A stretch of 64,000 nucleotides of DNA from positions 8,226 through 72,225 of the forward strand of contig CAZKIU010000017.1 in assembly GCA_964552955.1 (NCBI GenBank). The letters are read 5' to 3'. The notes below the pieces were generated by a model that did not search any database, was not told the DNA's origin, and saw only the letters and a list, made by a program, of their open reading frames with translations. The first letter of the stretch is position 1, and each line of letters opens with the position of its first letter. This DNA is from UBA1413 sp964552955. Its GTDB lineage: Bacteria > Bacteroidota > Bacteroidia > Bacteroidales > Prolixibacteraceae. Below are positions 43,302-52,844 of this stretch, piece after piece. A program made the position numbers and the translations under genes.

Positions 43302-44777
43302 TCAGTAGGCGATGGCAAAAAGTACCCTGCGAGATGAGGGTTTTCCGGAGTAAATGCAAACGCCTTCCTCTTCCTGGGCATCGAGGGGGATACAGCGGAT
43401 GGTGGCTTTTGTCTCCTCCTTGATTTTGGTTTCGGTTTCGGAAGTGCCGTCCCAGTGGGCGGAAATAAAGCCGCCCTTTTCGTTGAGAAGGGTTTTGAAC
43501 TCCTCCCAGCTGTTGGCCTGGCGGATGTTCTCCTCCCTGAAGCGGAGGGCCTTGCGGAAGATGTTCTCCTGGATGTCGGCCAGCAAGGTCTCAATGGTGG
43601 CGTCGATATTTTCAACAGGAAGGACTTCCTTGGTGAGGGTGTCGCGGCGGGCGACCTCCACGGTGCCGTTTTCGAGGTCGCGGGGCCCCATGGCCAGCCT
43701 TACCGGCACGCCCTTCAGTTCATATTCGGCAAATTTCCATCCCGGCTTTTTGGTGTCGTTATCGTCATATTTGACCGAGATGCCCCTGGCTTTCAGCCTG
43801 GGTATGATCTGGTCGGCCACGGCAGAGACCCGGTCGAGTTCTTCTTTGCTTTTGTATATCGGAACAATGACCACCTGAATAGGAGCCAGGTTGGGCGGAA
43901 GGACCAGTCCGTTGTCGTCGGAGTGGGCCATCACCAGAGCTCCCATCAAACGGGTGGAAACCCCCCACGAAGTGGCCCACACGTGTTCCAGGACCCCCTC
44001 CTTGTTGGAGAACATCACGTCGAAGGCTTTGGCAAAATTCTGGCCCAGGAAATGGGAGGTTCCACACTGCAGGGCCTTGCCATCCTGCATCAATCCCTCG
44101 ATGCAATAGGTCTCCACGGCACCCGCGAACCGTTCATTCTCCGACTTAACGCCCTTGATCACCGGAATACCCATGAATTTCTCAGCAAAATCGGCATATA
44201 GGTGGATGATTTTGAGAGTTTCCTCCACAGCTTCTGCCTGTGTGGCATGCGCCGTATGACCCTCCTGCCACAGAAATTCCGCAGTACGCAGAAAAAGACG
44301 CGTCCGCATCTCCCACCTGACCACATTGGCCCACTGGTTGATCAGAATGGGCAGGTCACGGTGTGACTGGATCCAGTTGCGGTAGGTGTTCCAAATGATG
44401 GTCTCCGAGGTGGGTCTGATGATCAGCTCCTCCTCGAGTTTGGCCTCAGGGTCAACCACCACCCCTTTGCCGTCAGGATCGTTCTTGAGCCGGTAATGGG
44501 TCACCACGGCGCACTCCTTGGCAAACCCCTCGACATGCGCCGCCTCACGGCTGAAAAAGGACTTGGGTATGAAAAGCGGAAAGTAGGCGTTGACATGCCC
44601 TGTTTCCTTGAACATCTTGTCGAGCTGGGCCTGCATCTTCTCCCAGATGGCATAACCATAAGGTTTAATCACCATGCATCCGCGAACCGCTGAATTCTCG
44701 GCCAAATCAGCCTTGTTGACCAGGTCGAGATACCACTGCGAGTAATTGTCACTGCGTGTCGTTATTTCTTTAGCCAT
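43302..44777 (-). CDS. proS: prolyl-tRNA synthetase, short (archaeal/eukaryotic-like) type
   Basis: Class II aminoacyl-tRNA synthetase, 491 residues, without the editing insert of the long bacterial form. Motif 2 and 3 regions are recognisable (RPTSETIIWNTYRNWIQSHR, LFLRTAEFLWQEGHTAHATQ, WATSWGVSTRLMGALVMAHS). The anticodon-binding domain starts near residue 290, and a C-terminal zinc-binding-like part ends in RRVLFAIAY. The terminal Tyr is characteristic of this ProS type. It is divergent from the Tyr/Trp-rich lipoprotein gene. Confidence 0.96.
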   Translation of the reverse strand: MAKEITTRSDNYSQWYLDLVNKADLAENSAVRGCMVIKPYGYAIWEKMQAQLDKMFKETGHVNAYFPLFIPKSFFSREAAHVEGFAKECAVVTHYRLKNDPDGKGVVVDPEAKLEEELIIRPTSETIIWNTYRNWIQSHRDLPILINQWANVVRWEMRTRLFLRTAEFLWQEGHTAHATQAEAVEETLKIIHLYADFAEKFMGIPVIKGVKSENERFAGAVETYCIEGLMQDGKALQCGTSHFLGQNFAKAFDVMFSNKEGVLEHVWATSWGVSTRLMGALVMAHSDDNGLVLPPNLAPIQVVIVPIYKSKEELDRVSAVADQIIPRLKARGISVKYDDNDTKKPGWKFAEYELKGVPVRLAMGPRDLENGTVEVARRDTLTKEVLPVENIDATIETLLADIQENIFRKALRFREENIRQANSWEEFKTLLNEKGGFISAHWDGTSETETKIKEETKATIRCIPLDAQEEEGVCIYSGKPSSRRVLFAIAY

Positions 44778-44876
44778 TTTCCTATCTTTGGTACAAATTT
44801 TGCTCCTGTTTCTGTGTTATTTTAGCACGCAAAATAAGCAAATTATATCTTAAAAAGTAAATAGGGAGGATGAGTA

Positions 44877-46430
44877 ATGAAAACTAAAATTTTCCTGCTT
44901 GCAGCGGTTGCACTGGCCTTCAGTGCTTGCTCAACCGGGTCTTTTGTCTCCACAGGCTATGTGGATGGCATTTATTTCAATCCCGGAGATGTCCCTCCTC
45001 CGGTGATGGCTGAAGAACCCCAGGTTCAGGAGCAGCCGGAAACCCTTAAATCGGGTGAAAGGGTGATTATCAGCGAAATCACCGACAACGAGGAGGGTGG
45101 AAAAACCATGAATAATTACATTCTTGACGGCCAGGAGGCCGAGGAGTACGTCGATGCCCAGCTCTACAACATGGACCAGATGGAACTCCAGGGTTCCGAC
45201 ACCACCATTTATTACGATGACAATGAAGTAAAATATGTCATCAATAATTATTACGATGGGGCCGATGTCGATTTCTCCTACCGGATCCACCGTTTTCACA
45301 GGCCTTATTCCCGTTTCTACGATCCGTTTTACTGGAGCAGCTGGTATTACGATCCCTGGTATTATGACTCCTGGTATTACGATCCCTGGTATTATCCCTA
45401 TTCCTCCCTCTCATGGGGCTGGGGTTGGGGATATGATCCCTGGGGTTGGGGCTATTCACCCTGGTATGGCGGTTACGGCGGCTACTACGGCGGTTACTAT
45501 GGCGGTTGGTATGGGGGCTGGTCACCCTATTACAGTTACTATGGTGGTGGATATCCCTACGGCCATTACTGGGGTGGCGGTTATATCGACCCCGATGATT
45601 ACCGTTATGGGCACCGGCGTGATTTCAACACCATGGCTGCCGGGAGCAGGTACAGTTCCAGTGGAGGGGGAGGATCCAAGAGTGCCGATCTCCGGACCGG
45701 CAACGTGAATCCTGGGGCCCAGGGGAGGGTCCGTACGATTACCCCCGACGGTACTTCCACCCGTACGCTTCGCGAGGGCACTGACACGCAGGGGCGCACG
45801 CTCACCGAGATGCGCAGAGGAACCACCGGAACCACCGGCAGGAGCCTGGAGGGCCAATCCTCCACAGTCCGCAGAGTGGATGAAGGCAGCCTGAGGGGAA
45901 GCCAGTCGGCAGGTGAAAACCAGGGCACCCTCCGCCAGCAGGGCACCACTACCCGCCAGTATACCCGTCCCGCCAACAGCGGCACCGGGGTCTCTTCCCA
46001 GAGGGAGACCAACAGTTATACCCCCAGTTACAACCAGGAGCGCTCTACCGGCCGGAGCAACTATAATGTGCAGCAGTACAGCAGGCCTTCCACAGGCAGC
46101 AGCCAGGAGGGATCGGTGAAAAGCACCACCCGCCCGACTACCGTCTACTCGCGGCCCAGCAGCTCCACCTCCAGCGACCGGACCTACCGTTCTACTTCCA
46201 CCTACAACCGGAGCTCTTCGTCGGGGACCAATTACTCAGCCCCTTCACAGAGTACCTACAGTGCTCCCAGCCGGAGTTCCTCCTCCTACAGCTCACCCTC
46301 TTACAGCTCACCCAGCCGGAGTTCTTCTTCCGGATCGAGCTACAGCGGGGGCTCCTCAGGCAGCTCCTCGGGTGGCGGACGCAGCGGCGGCGGAAGTTCT
46401 TCCTCTTCGGGAGGGAGCGGTAGAAGGTAA
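44877..46430 (+). CDS. lipoprotein with Tyr/Trp/Gly-rich and Ser/Arg-rich low-complexity regions
   Basis: 517 residues. The lipoprotein signal MKTKIFLLAAVALAFSAC places the lipidated cysteine at about residue 18. A conserved-looking acidic part (residues 30-130) precedes a striking segment at about 140-240 built from WYYDPW, WYYDSW, GGYYGG and YSPWYGG units. From about 250 to the end the sequence is Ser/Thr/Arg/Gly-rich, with SSPSYSSPSRSS-type repeats and a Gly/Ser tail ending SGRR. No catalytic domain is recognised. Aromatic repeats of this sort suggest an adhesive or surface-structural role, which is only inference. GGGAGG lies upstream of the ATG. The FadL-like porin follows in the same direction. 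Confidence 0.8.
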   Translation: MKTKIFLLAAVALAFSACSTGSFVSTGYVDGIYFNPGDVPPPVMAEEPQVQEQPETLKSGERVIISEITDNEEGGKTMNNYILDGQEAEEYVDAQLYNMDQMELQGSDTTIYYDDNEVKYVINNYYDGADVDFSYRIHRFHRPYSRFYDPFYWSSWYYDPWYYDSWYYDPWYYPYSSLSWGWGWGYDPWGWGYSPWYGGYGGYYGGYYGGWYGGWSPYYSYYGGGYPYGHYWGGGYIDPDDYRYGHRRDFNTMAAGSRYSSSGGGGSKSADLRTGNVNPGAQGRVRTITPDGTSTRTLREGTDTQGRTLTEMRRGTTGTTGRSLEGQSSTVRRVDEGSLRGSQSAGENQGTLRQQGTTTRQYTRPANSGTGVSSQRETNSYTPSYNQERSTGRSNYNVQQYSRPSTGSSQEGSVKSTTRPTTVYSRPSSSTSSDRTYRSTSTYNRSSSSGTNYSAPSQSTYSAPSRSSSSYSSPSYSSPSRSSSSGSSYSGGSSGSSSGGGRSGGGSSSSSGGSGRR

Positions 46431-46491
46431 ACACCGGATGGTCGCAAAAAGGAAATAACTATGTGTACTATACTATTAACATATTCAAGCC

Positions 46492-48000
46492 ATGAATAAA
46501 CATTTTTTGATCTCAGGTTTAATGCTCCTCCTTCCATTTTTGGCCGGAGCTCAGAATTTCGAAGACGCCTTGCGCTATTCCTCCGGAAGGATCGAGGGAA
46601 CGGCCCGCTCCGGGGCCATGGGCAATGCCTTTGGGGCCCTTGGAGGTGACTTCACGGGCGCGGGCATCAACCCTGCCGGACTGGGCATTTACCGGTCGTC
46701 GGAATTCGCCCTGACCCCCTCTTTCGGAATGACCGAAATCTCCTCTTCCTATCTGGGCAACAGCATGGTGGAGAATGACTACCGCCCTGGCCTGGGTAAC
46801 CTCAGCTATGTCGCCGTCATGGACTCACGCAAAAACAACCAGAGCGGATTGGTGAGCGTCAACCTGGGCATCGGTTACAACCGGCTGAAGGATTTCAATT
46901 CCTATTCGATTGCCGAGGCCTTCAAGTCCACCTCTTCATTCCTCGACCATATGGCCGCCAATGCCAATAACAAGAGCTGGAGTGAGTATTACGAGGAGCT
47001 GGCATGGGATACCTACACCCTGGATAAAACCGACGGCGGCGTCTACTTCAACGACCTGGAGTCGGCCCGCACCAGTGCGGCTTACGATGGCCACAAACAG
47101 CGGAAAAGCTATGACCGGGGGGGGACCATGGATGAATATACCTTCGGACTGGGGCTCAACTTCAACCACCGCTTCTACCTGGGGGCCTCGCTGGGAATCA
47201 CCGATTTCTACTACCGTGAGAACACCACCCTGAGAGAGTGGGATACCGACGGAACCATTCCCTATCTCAATGATTTCGAGTTCAACTCCTCCTTGCGGAC
47301 TTACGGTACGGGCTACAATTTCAAGCTGGGCGCCATCTTTAAGCCTATTAACGCGCTGCGCATCGGAGCTTCAGTGGCTACACCCACCCTTTTTAAGCTC
47401 AACGACAGGTTCGAGACCTCCATGGGATCCTCCATTACCTGGGATGACCAGTCCAGCGAGACGTTCGATTCTTCCTCACCATACAGTGAGTACGACTACG
47501 AGATGACCACCCCCTTCAGGGCTACTCTCAGCGGTGCCCTGGTCGTGGGCAAACGGGGCCTGGTCAGTGCCGATATGGAATACCTCGATTATTCGATGGC
47601 CAAGCTCCGCAAAGGGGGCGATGGCTACGATTTTGCCGACGAAAACAGTGACATCACCGACCTCTTCCAGCCGGTGACCAATGTCAGGCTGGGCGGCGAA
47701 TACCGGCTGACCAACACCTTCTCACTGCGTGGTGGTTACGAGATCTACCCCTCCGCTTTCAAACAGGAAGCCTTCGGAGAGAACCAGCCCAATGCCGGCG
47801 AAGACCTGACGGTCCTGAGCGCGGGCTTTGGTTACAGTAACGGCGGTTTCTTTGCCGACGTGGCCTTCCGGCACTCTGAAAATACCCGTTTTAACCGGCT
47901 CTATCCTGAACCCTCCTCCAACAATTACCCGCTCCCAGAAATGGCTGCCTTCGATGAAGTCTCCAATAAGGTGCTCTTTACCCTGGGATTCCGGTTCTGA
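46492..48000 (+). CDS. OmpP1/FadL-like outer-membrane transport protein
   Basis: Predicted 14-strand beta-barrel of the FadL/TodX family, moving hydrophobic compounds across the outer membrane. The signal peptide MNKHFLISGLMLLLPFLAGA is cleaved before QNFEDAL. The N-terminal plug motif GTARSGAMGNAFGALGGDFT, then INPAGLGIYRSSEF, is typical. The barrel ends in an aromatic residue (KVLFTLGFRF), as expected for BAM-dependent insertion. The 502 residues are normal in length. A terminator follows directly. It lies 61 bases after the lipoprotein gene in the same direction; a functional link is possible but unproven. Confidence 0.87.
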   Translation: MNKHFLISGLMLLLPFLAGAQNFEDALRYSSGRIEGTARSGAMGNAFGALGGDFTGAGINPAGLGIYRSSEFALTPSFGMTEISSSYLGNSMVENDYRPGLGNLSYVAVMDSRKNNQSGLVSVNLGIGYNRLKDFNSYSIAEAFKSTSSFLDHMAANANNKSWSEYYEELAWDTYTLDKTDGGVYFNDLESARTSAAYDGHKQRKSYDRGGTMDEYTFGLGLNFNHRFYLGASLGITDFYYRENTTLREWDTDGTIPYLNDFEFNSSLRTYGTGYNFKLGAIFKPINALRIGASVATPTLFKLNDRFETSMGSSITWDDQSSETFDSSSPYSEYDYEMTTPFRATLSGALVVGKRGLVSADMEYLDYSMAKLRKGGDGYDFADENSDITDLFQPVTNVRLGGEYRLTNTFSLRGGYEIYPSAFKQEAFGENQPNAGEDLTVLSAGFGYSNGGFFADVAFRHSENTRFNRLYPEPSSNNYPLPEMAAFDEVSNKVLFTLGFRF

Positions 48001-48020
48001 CATTTGACCAATTAAGATAT

Positions 48021-48056
48021 ATGGGCTGTTTCCTCCGGGAAATGGCCCATTTTTAT
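48021..48056 (+). terminator. Rho-independent terminator after the FadL-like gene
   Basis: ATGGGCTGTTTCC (48021-48033) and GGAAATGGCCCAT (48038-48050) form an imperfect 13-position stem around a short loop, followed by TTTTTA. Confidence 0.75.
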
Positions 48057-48154
48057 CTTAAGATTAATATTTTGCCTCCGCAAGCTTTCCAATTCCCCCT
48101 CATCGTCTACCCTGGTCGTTTTTAACTTAACTTCGCTGCCAATAAAACTTCCAG

Positions 48155-48874
48155 ATGAACGATCCGTTCGGACAAGCCATTTACGATTATTATCACTCCG
48201 GAAAGGCAGACCTCCTTCTGGTCGATTCCAATTACACCGAAGGTGAAGAGATGGATCCTGCCATATTCTTCAGAAATTCCGGAGAAATGCCCGACCTGGA
48301 ACTCAAAGCCCTGGCCTTGTGCAAAGGACGGGTTCTGGATGTCGGGTCAGGGGCAGGATGCCATGCCCTTGAACTCCAGTCCCGGGGCATGAAGGTCACC
48401 GCCGTAGAGCGGTCTGAACTGGCCGCCGTGGTCATGCGCGAACGGGGCGTCAAAGAGGTCATCTGCGACGATATCTTTCATATCTCCTCCGGAAGCTTTG
48501 ATACCATCCTGTTGCTGATGAACGGATCCGGCATCGCCGGAACACTCGAAGGACTGGAAAAACTCCTTGAACACCTGCGGAGACTCCTTGCTCCGGGCGG
48601 ACAGATTATCCTGGATTCCACCGACATCAGCTACCTGTTTGAAGAGGAAGATGGGTCGGTTTGGGTGGATCTCTCCAACCAGAACTACTATGGCGAAATG
48701 ATCTACGAAGTCAGTTACAAAAAGCTCAGAAGCGACAAGTTCTTCTGGCTTTTCATCGATTCTGACACCCTCAGCCAGGTGGCTGAGGCCCAGGGATTCC
48801 GCATCTCGCTGGAGGCGGAGGGAAATAACAACGAATACCTGGCCCGGCTGACCCTGAAAGTGCCCGCCAGCTGA
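48155..48874 (+). CDS. class I SAM-dependent methyltransferase
   Basis: 239 residues with the SAM-binding glycine-rich motif VLDVGSGAGCHALELQSRGM (about residues 60-80), the acidic VTAVERSE at the end of strand 2, and ICDDIFHISSGSFDTILLLM for motifs II and III. An LLAPGGQIILDST strand follows. The substrate is unknown; the fold would suit a small molecule or a lipid. It is followed 36 bases later by the DUF4954 gene in the same direction. Confidence 0.85.
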   Translation: MNDPFGQAIYDYYHSGKADLLLVDSNYTEGEEMDPAIFFRNSGEMPDLELKALALCKGRVLDVGSGAGCHALELQSRGMKVTAVERSELAAVVMRERGVKEVICDDIFHISSGSFDTILLLMNGSGIAGTLEGLEKLLEHLRRLLAPGGQIILDSTDISYLFEEEDGSVWVDLSNQNYYGEMIYEVSYKKLRSDKFFWLFIDSDTLSQVAEAQGFRISLEAEGNNNEYLARLTLKVPAS

Positions 48875-48910
48875 CCCCTGTTTGCCTTTTTTTTCATAAC
48901 TTACCACACT

Positions 48911-50914
48911 ATGCACTTCACGGACTCCTACCGCTATCTAGAGCCGGAAGAGATCTCCCGGCTGGAATTACAGGGATGCGTGGCCGACGACTGGTCGGGC
49001 CTCATGGTCGTCCAGGATTTCCAGGCTTCTTCCGTGCGAAGGTGCCGGTTTACCGGGAAAAACTATCTCGGAGTGTTCAGCGAGGAAATCCTCCTTCCCG
49101 GAGGGGTTAAACAAAAGGCGGGTCTTTACAATACCTGGCTGCACGACTGCAGGGTAGGGGACCAGGCCTGCATCACCGATGTCAGGGGGTACATTGCCGG
49201 CTATGACATCGGCGACCATGTGCTTATCGACAATTGCAACCATATTTATATGGAGGGGGCGTCGACCTTCGGCAACGGGGTGCAGGTGGATGTCCTTGAC
49301 GAGACCGGTGGAAGGCAACTGCTCATTTATGATAAGCTTTCGGCCCATACGGCTTATCTGATGGCCTTTTACCGCCATTACCACAACTTCTATGACACTG
49401 TTTCGGCTTTGATCAGGGCCTATGCCGACAGCGTCAGATCGGAAAGGGGGGCCATCGGCTCCTGGTCCCGGATTGTCGATACCGGGCAGATCATCAACGT
49501 CAGGGTGGGGTCTCATGCCACCATCACAGGGGCTTCACGCCTTCAGGAGGGGTCGGTCAACAGCAACGGACACGATGGCGCCCAGGTGGGGAATAACGTG
49601 GTGGCCGAAAGGTTTATCATCTCTTCGGGCACCGAGGTCAGCGACCATGCCGTGGTGACCAACTGTTTTATTGGGCAGGGGTGCGTCCTGAGTAAACACT
49701 ATTCGGCCATCAACTCCCTCTTCTTCAGCAACTGCCAGGGTTTCAACGGCGAAGCCTGCAGCGTCTTCGCAGGTCCCTTTACCGTCTCTCACCACAAATC
49801 CACCCTGCTCATTGCCGGGCTCTTTTCGTTCTGTAATGCGGGCAGCGGTTCCAACCAGAGTAACCACATGTACAAACTGGGCCCTATTCACCATGGGATC
49901 GTGGAAAGGGGCTCCAAGACCACCAGCGACTCCTATCTCCTCTGGCCGGCACGCATCGGCCCCTTCACCCTGGTCATGGGGAGGCATTATAAAAACAACG
50001 ACACCTCCGATATGCCCTTCTCCTATCTGATCGAAAACAAGGACGAAAGCTGGCTGGCTCCCGGGATCAACCTGAGGAGTGTGGGGACCATCCGCGACGC
50101 CATGAAATGGCCGCGCCGCGACCGCCGCAAGGATCCCGAACGGCTCGATTCCATTAATTTCAACCTGCTGAGTCCCTTCACCATCCAGAGAATGGTCAGA
50201 GGTAAACAGATCCTGCGACAAATCAGCCAATTATCAGGGGAGACCACCGAAACTTACACCTGGAAAACTACCTTTATCTCCCGCCATTCCCTGCTCCGTG
50301 GAATCGATCTCTATGAGATGGCTATTGTAAAATTCCTTGGCAATTCCCTGATATCGAGGATGCTGAATGGGAGTTACTCCTCCATGGAGGAACTCTTGAA
50401 AGGGCTGAAACCTGAAAGTGACCAGGGCGAAGGGGACTGGATCGATGCCTGCGGACTGATTGCTCCCAAGAATGAAGTCAAGAAACTGCTGCGCAGGACC
50501 GAATCAGGGGACATAGCCAATCTCCACGAACTGGAGAACGCCCTGAAATCCCTTCACACAGAGTATTATGAGATGGAGTGGACCTGGGCATCCGCACTCC
50601 TGGAGGAGACCCTGGGTAAAAAACTGGATGAGCTCACCGCTGACGACCTGATCGCCTTCATCTGCCAATGGAAAACCTGTGTGACCGGTCTCGACAAACT
50701 CCTGTATGAAGATGCCAGGAAAGAGTTTAACCTCAGTGCCATGACCGGTTTCGGCATGGACGGCGACCAGCAGATCAAAGAACAGGATTTCATGAAAGTC
50801 AGGGGTACTTTTGAAAACAATACATTTGTCAGGGAGGTCGTTGAACATATCCGGAAAAAGAACGAACTTGCCGACAAAATGGTCGGAACCATCCGGCAAC
50901 TTGCAGGGGCTTGA
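48911..50914 (+). CDS. DUF4954 family protein
   Basis: 667-residue protein of a family largely restricted to Bacteroidota and of unknown function. The first 400 residues look like a left-handed beta-helix of hexapeptide type, with successive turns such as VGDQACITDVRGYIAGYDIG, VLIDNCNHIYMEGASTFGNG and HDGAQVGNNVVAERFIISSG. This resembles sugar-nucleotide acyltransferases and UDP-GlcNAc-type enzymes. The C-terminal third is helical. No signal peptide or membrane segment is seen, so it should be cytoplasmic. The neighbours (methyltransferase, then nagB) hint at amino-sugar or envelope metabolism but prove nothing. Confidence 0.85.
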   Translation: MHFTDSYRYLEPEEISRLELQGCVADDWSGLMVVQDFQASSVRRCRFTGKNYLGVFSEEILLPGGVKQKAGLYNTWLHDCRVGDQACITDVRGYIAGYDIGDHVLIDNCNHIYMEGASTFGNGVQVDVLDETGGRQLLIYDKLSAHTAYLMAFYRHYHNFYDTVSALIRAYADSVRSERGAIGSWSRIVDTGQIINVRVGSHATITGASRLQEGSVNSNGHDGAQVGNNVVAERFIISSGTEVSDHAVVTNCFIGQGCVLSKHYSAINSLFFSNCQGFNGEACSVFAGPFTVSHHKSTLLIAGLFSFCNAGSGSNQSNHMYKLGPIHHGIVERGSKTTSDSYLLWPARIGPFTLVMGRHYKNNDTSDMPFSYLIENKDESWLAPGINLRSVGTIRDAMKWPRRDRRKDPERLDSINFNLLSPFTIQRMVRGKQILRQISQLSGETTETYTWKTTFISRHSLLRGIDLYEMAIVKFLGNSLISRMLNGSYSSMEELLKGLKPESDQGEGDWIDACGLIAPKNEVKKLLRRTESGDIANLHELENALKSLHTEYYEMEWTWASALLEETLGKKLDELTADDLIAFICQWKTCVTGLDKLLYEDARKEFNLSAMTGFGMDGDQQIKEQDFMKVRGTFENNTFVREVVEHIRKKNELADKMVGTIRQLAGA

Positions 50915-51004
50915 CTCTGAAGGAGATGGACCTGCAAAACAGCCGGATGCGCGTGTTGCACCGGCCCAGGGAATAGATTAATGTAAACAATAAATATTTC
51001 TATC

Positions 51005-51832
51005 ATGAGACTGATTATCCAACCCGACTATGAGCATCTGGCCAAGTGGACGGCCAGCTACATCGCCCGCAAGATTGAAATTTTCAAACCTGCAGCCGGA
51101 AAACCCTTTGTTCTGGGACTGCCCACAGGATCCAGCCCCCTGGGGGTCTACAGTGAACTGATCGCCCTTTACAAACTGGGCAAAGTCTCTTTCAAACATG
51201 TGGTGACCTTCAATATGGATGAGTATGTTGGCCTGGAACCCGAACATCCGCAGAGCTATCATTATTTCATGTGGAGCAATTTCTTCAGCCACATCGACAT
51301 TCCGGAGGAGAATGTCAACATACTCAACGGGCTGGCGCCCGATATCAAAGCGGAGTGCGCCCGTTATGAGGAGAAAATCAAGGCGGTGGGGGGTATCCAC
51401 CTTTTCCTGGGGGGCATCGGCGTCGACGGCCATATCGCCTTCAATGAGCCGGGATCGTCGCTGGCCAGCCGTACCCGGAGCAAGGAACTCAATTACGACA
51501 CCCGGCTGGTCAACTCCCGCTTTTTTGGCAACGATGTGACCAAAGTGCCCCGCCTGGCCCTCACCGTTGGTGTCGGTACCGTTCTCGATGCCAAAGAGGT
51601 GCTGATCGTCGTCAATGGCCATAACAAGGCCAGGGCACTGCGCCATGTTGTGGAAGAGGGGGTCAACCATATGTGGACCGGCAGCGCCCTCCAACTCCAC
51701 CCTCGTGCCATGATTGTCTGCGACGAAGCCGCCACCTATGAACTCAAGGTGGGGACCTTCAAACATTTTCTCGATATTGAAAACGATAACCTCGATGTCC
51801 AGTCCATCTGGAAATCCTCACTCACCTGGTAA
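51005..51832 (+). CDS. nagB: glucosamine-6-phosphate deaminase
   Basis: Converts glucosamine 6-phosphate to fructose 6-phosphate and ammonia. The family motifs are LGLPTGSSPLGVYSELI, FNMDEYVGLEPEHPQSYHYF with the catalytic aspartate, GGIGVDGHIAFNEPGSSLAS with the catalytic Asp-His-Glu set, and SRTRSKELNYDTR. The 275 residues are typical. Transcription appears rightward, 90 bases after the DUF4954 gene. It is the last housekeeping gene before tRNA-Arg and the accessory island. Confidence 0.95.
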   Translation: MRLIIQPDYEHLAKWTASYIARKIEIFKPAAGKPFVLGLPTGSSPLGVYSELIALYKLGKVSFKHVVTFNMDEYVGLEPEHPQSYHYFMWSNFFSHIDIPEENVNILNGLAPDIKAECARYEEKIKAVGGIHLFLGGIGVDGHIAFNEPGSSLASRTRSKELNYDTRLVNSRFFGNDVTKVPRLALTVGVGTVLDAKEVLIVVNGHNKARALRHVVEEGVNHMWTGSALQLHPRAMIVCDEAATYELKVGTFKHFLDIENDNLDVQSIWKSSLTW

Positions 51833-51979
51833 TTTGTGCAGATTTTTCAGGAAGGGAAGAGAAGAATTGCAAATAAACCCTATATTTGCACCGCAGAAAT
51901 GAAAATCTCGCGGCATACTCCTACGGGAAAGCACCGTACAGAATAGATCATGATCTGCACTGCGTTTACGCAGAAAAAG

Positions 51980-52053
51980 GGTCCCGTAGCTTAATTGGAT
52001 AGAGCATCTGACTACGGATCAGAAGGTTGGGGATTCGAATTCCTCCGGGATCA
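51980..52053 (+). tRNA. tRNA-Arg (anticodon ACG)
   Basis: A cloverleaf is evident. Acceptor GGTCCCG pairs with CGGGATC (one G-U), with discriminator A. The D arm is TAGCTTAATTGGATAGAGCA. The anticodon stem TCTGA/TCAGA surrounds the loop CTACGGA, giving anticodon ACG, and the T arm carries GGGGATTCGAATTCCTC. The 3' CCA is not encoded. It sits at the border between the GC-rich chromosome and the AT-richer island. Confidence 0.95.
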
Positions 52054-52066
52054 CAAGAAAATCAAA

Positions 52067-52104
52067 GAGTTGCATCAAAAAAAAATGCAACCCTTTCTTT
52101 TTTT
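52067..52104 (+). terminator. Rho-independent terminator after tRNA-Arg
   Basis: GAGTTGCAT pairs with ATGCAACCC (one G-T mismatch) around an A-rich loop, followed by a T-rich run interrupted by one C. The stop codon of the small leftward frame at 52075 lies inside it, so it may act in both directions. Confidence 0.8.
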
Positions 52105-52494
52105 GTACAAATAGACCACGAACTGCGTGTAATCCTTTGGAGTTCTAAAAACACGGTAAATCGTTTCATCCAACGCTTCCTGAGGCTCTCTTGACCGAGG
52201 AGTTATAAACCCGGAAAACGACATCACTTCCATATGAAGTGTGTCTCCATCTTCCCGAACTATTATTATAAGTTTGGATTGCAAGTGAGCAGTGTCATAA
52301 AAGCAATCCTCATGTACAAGCCTATTGTCATTTTCGGTAGATTTTATTTTCATAGACGGCTTCTCCCTCTGATATTTTCCGTGTCCCTTGAAGAATATAT
52401 TTAAAGGATCCGTAGAAGGCTTTTTGCCAGGACCGGTGCTCGACCCTTCACTACTTGATATCAGTTTGTATATCTTATCATTACAAAATTTCAA
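52075..52494 (-). CDS. hypothetical protein, AT-rich, next to tRNA-Arg
   Basis: 139 codons starting from ATG at 52494. The sequence is unrecognised. The central part (SKLIIIVREDGDTLHMEVMS, then YRVFRTPKDYTQFVVYLYKK) has the alternating pattern of a real beta-rich fold, while the N-terminal third is polar and repetitive. The last residues (GCIFF) are encoded by the tRNA-Arg terminator hairpin. It is AT-richer than the chromosome to its left, as are the other island genes. It could be an integrated accessory gene or a chance frame. Confidence 0.4.
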   Translation of the reverse strand: MKFCNDKIYKLISSSEGSSTGPGKKPSTDPLNIFFKGHGKYQREKPSMKIKSTENDNRLVHEDCFYDTAHLQSKLIIIVREDGDTLHMEVMSFSGFITPRSREPQEALDETIYRVFRTPKDYTQFVVYLYKKRKGCIFF

Positions 52495-52844
52495 TAATCA
52501 AATTTTTTACACCATTCTACCCTGTTTTTCCTTTTCACTGGCAGATTTTCTGACAGAATTTTGGATTGGGAAAGTTGGATAAATTAATTGTCATTTGTTC
52601 AAAAATTGCAGATAATCAATAAAATGGCAATTAAGCTGATTTACTAATCCGGTCAGCGTCTCTCCATATTCTTTACTATTTTAACTTTGTGCTATACATT
52701 GCCCGGAACGATACGGTTGTTTACCGATCGTGAGCCTAAAGTGCTAGATATTAGTGTAATACATTCGTCTTATTACATAAAATGATGCTTATATCTAATC
52801 TGTCAAAGTAGAAATAATAATCAAATCGATGAAAACAAGTGTGA
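52495..52844. other. AT-rich intergenic region at the start of the island
   Basis: About 350 bases without a recognisable gene. TAACTTTG at 52682-52689 matches the Bacteroidota -7 consensus TAnnTTTG, but no TTTG lies at the expected upstream distance, so I do not call a promoter. Both strands are rich in stop codons. Confidence 0.5.

Noticed and set aside
44783..44790. TATCTTTG as promoter of the Tyr/Trp-rich lipoprotein gene
   Set aside because: It matches the -7 consensus, but no TTTG lies 19-21 bases upstream, so the call would rest on eight bases only.
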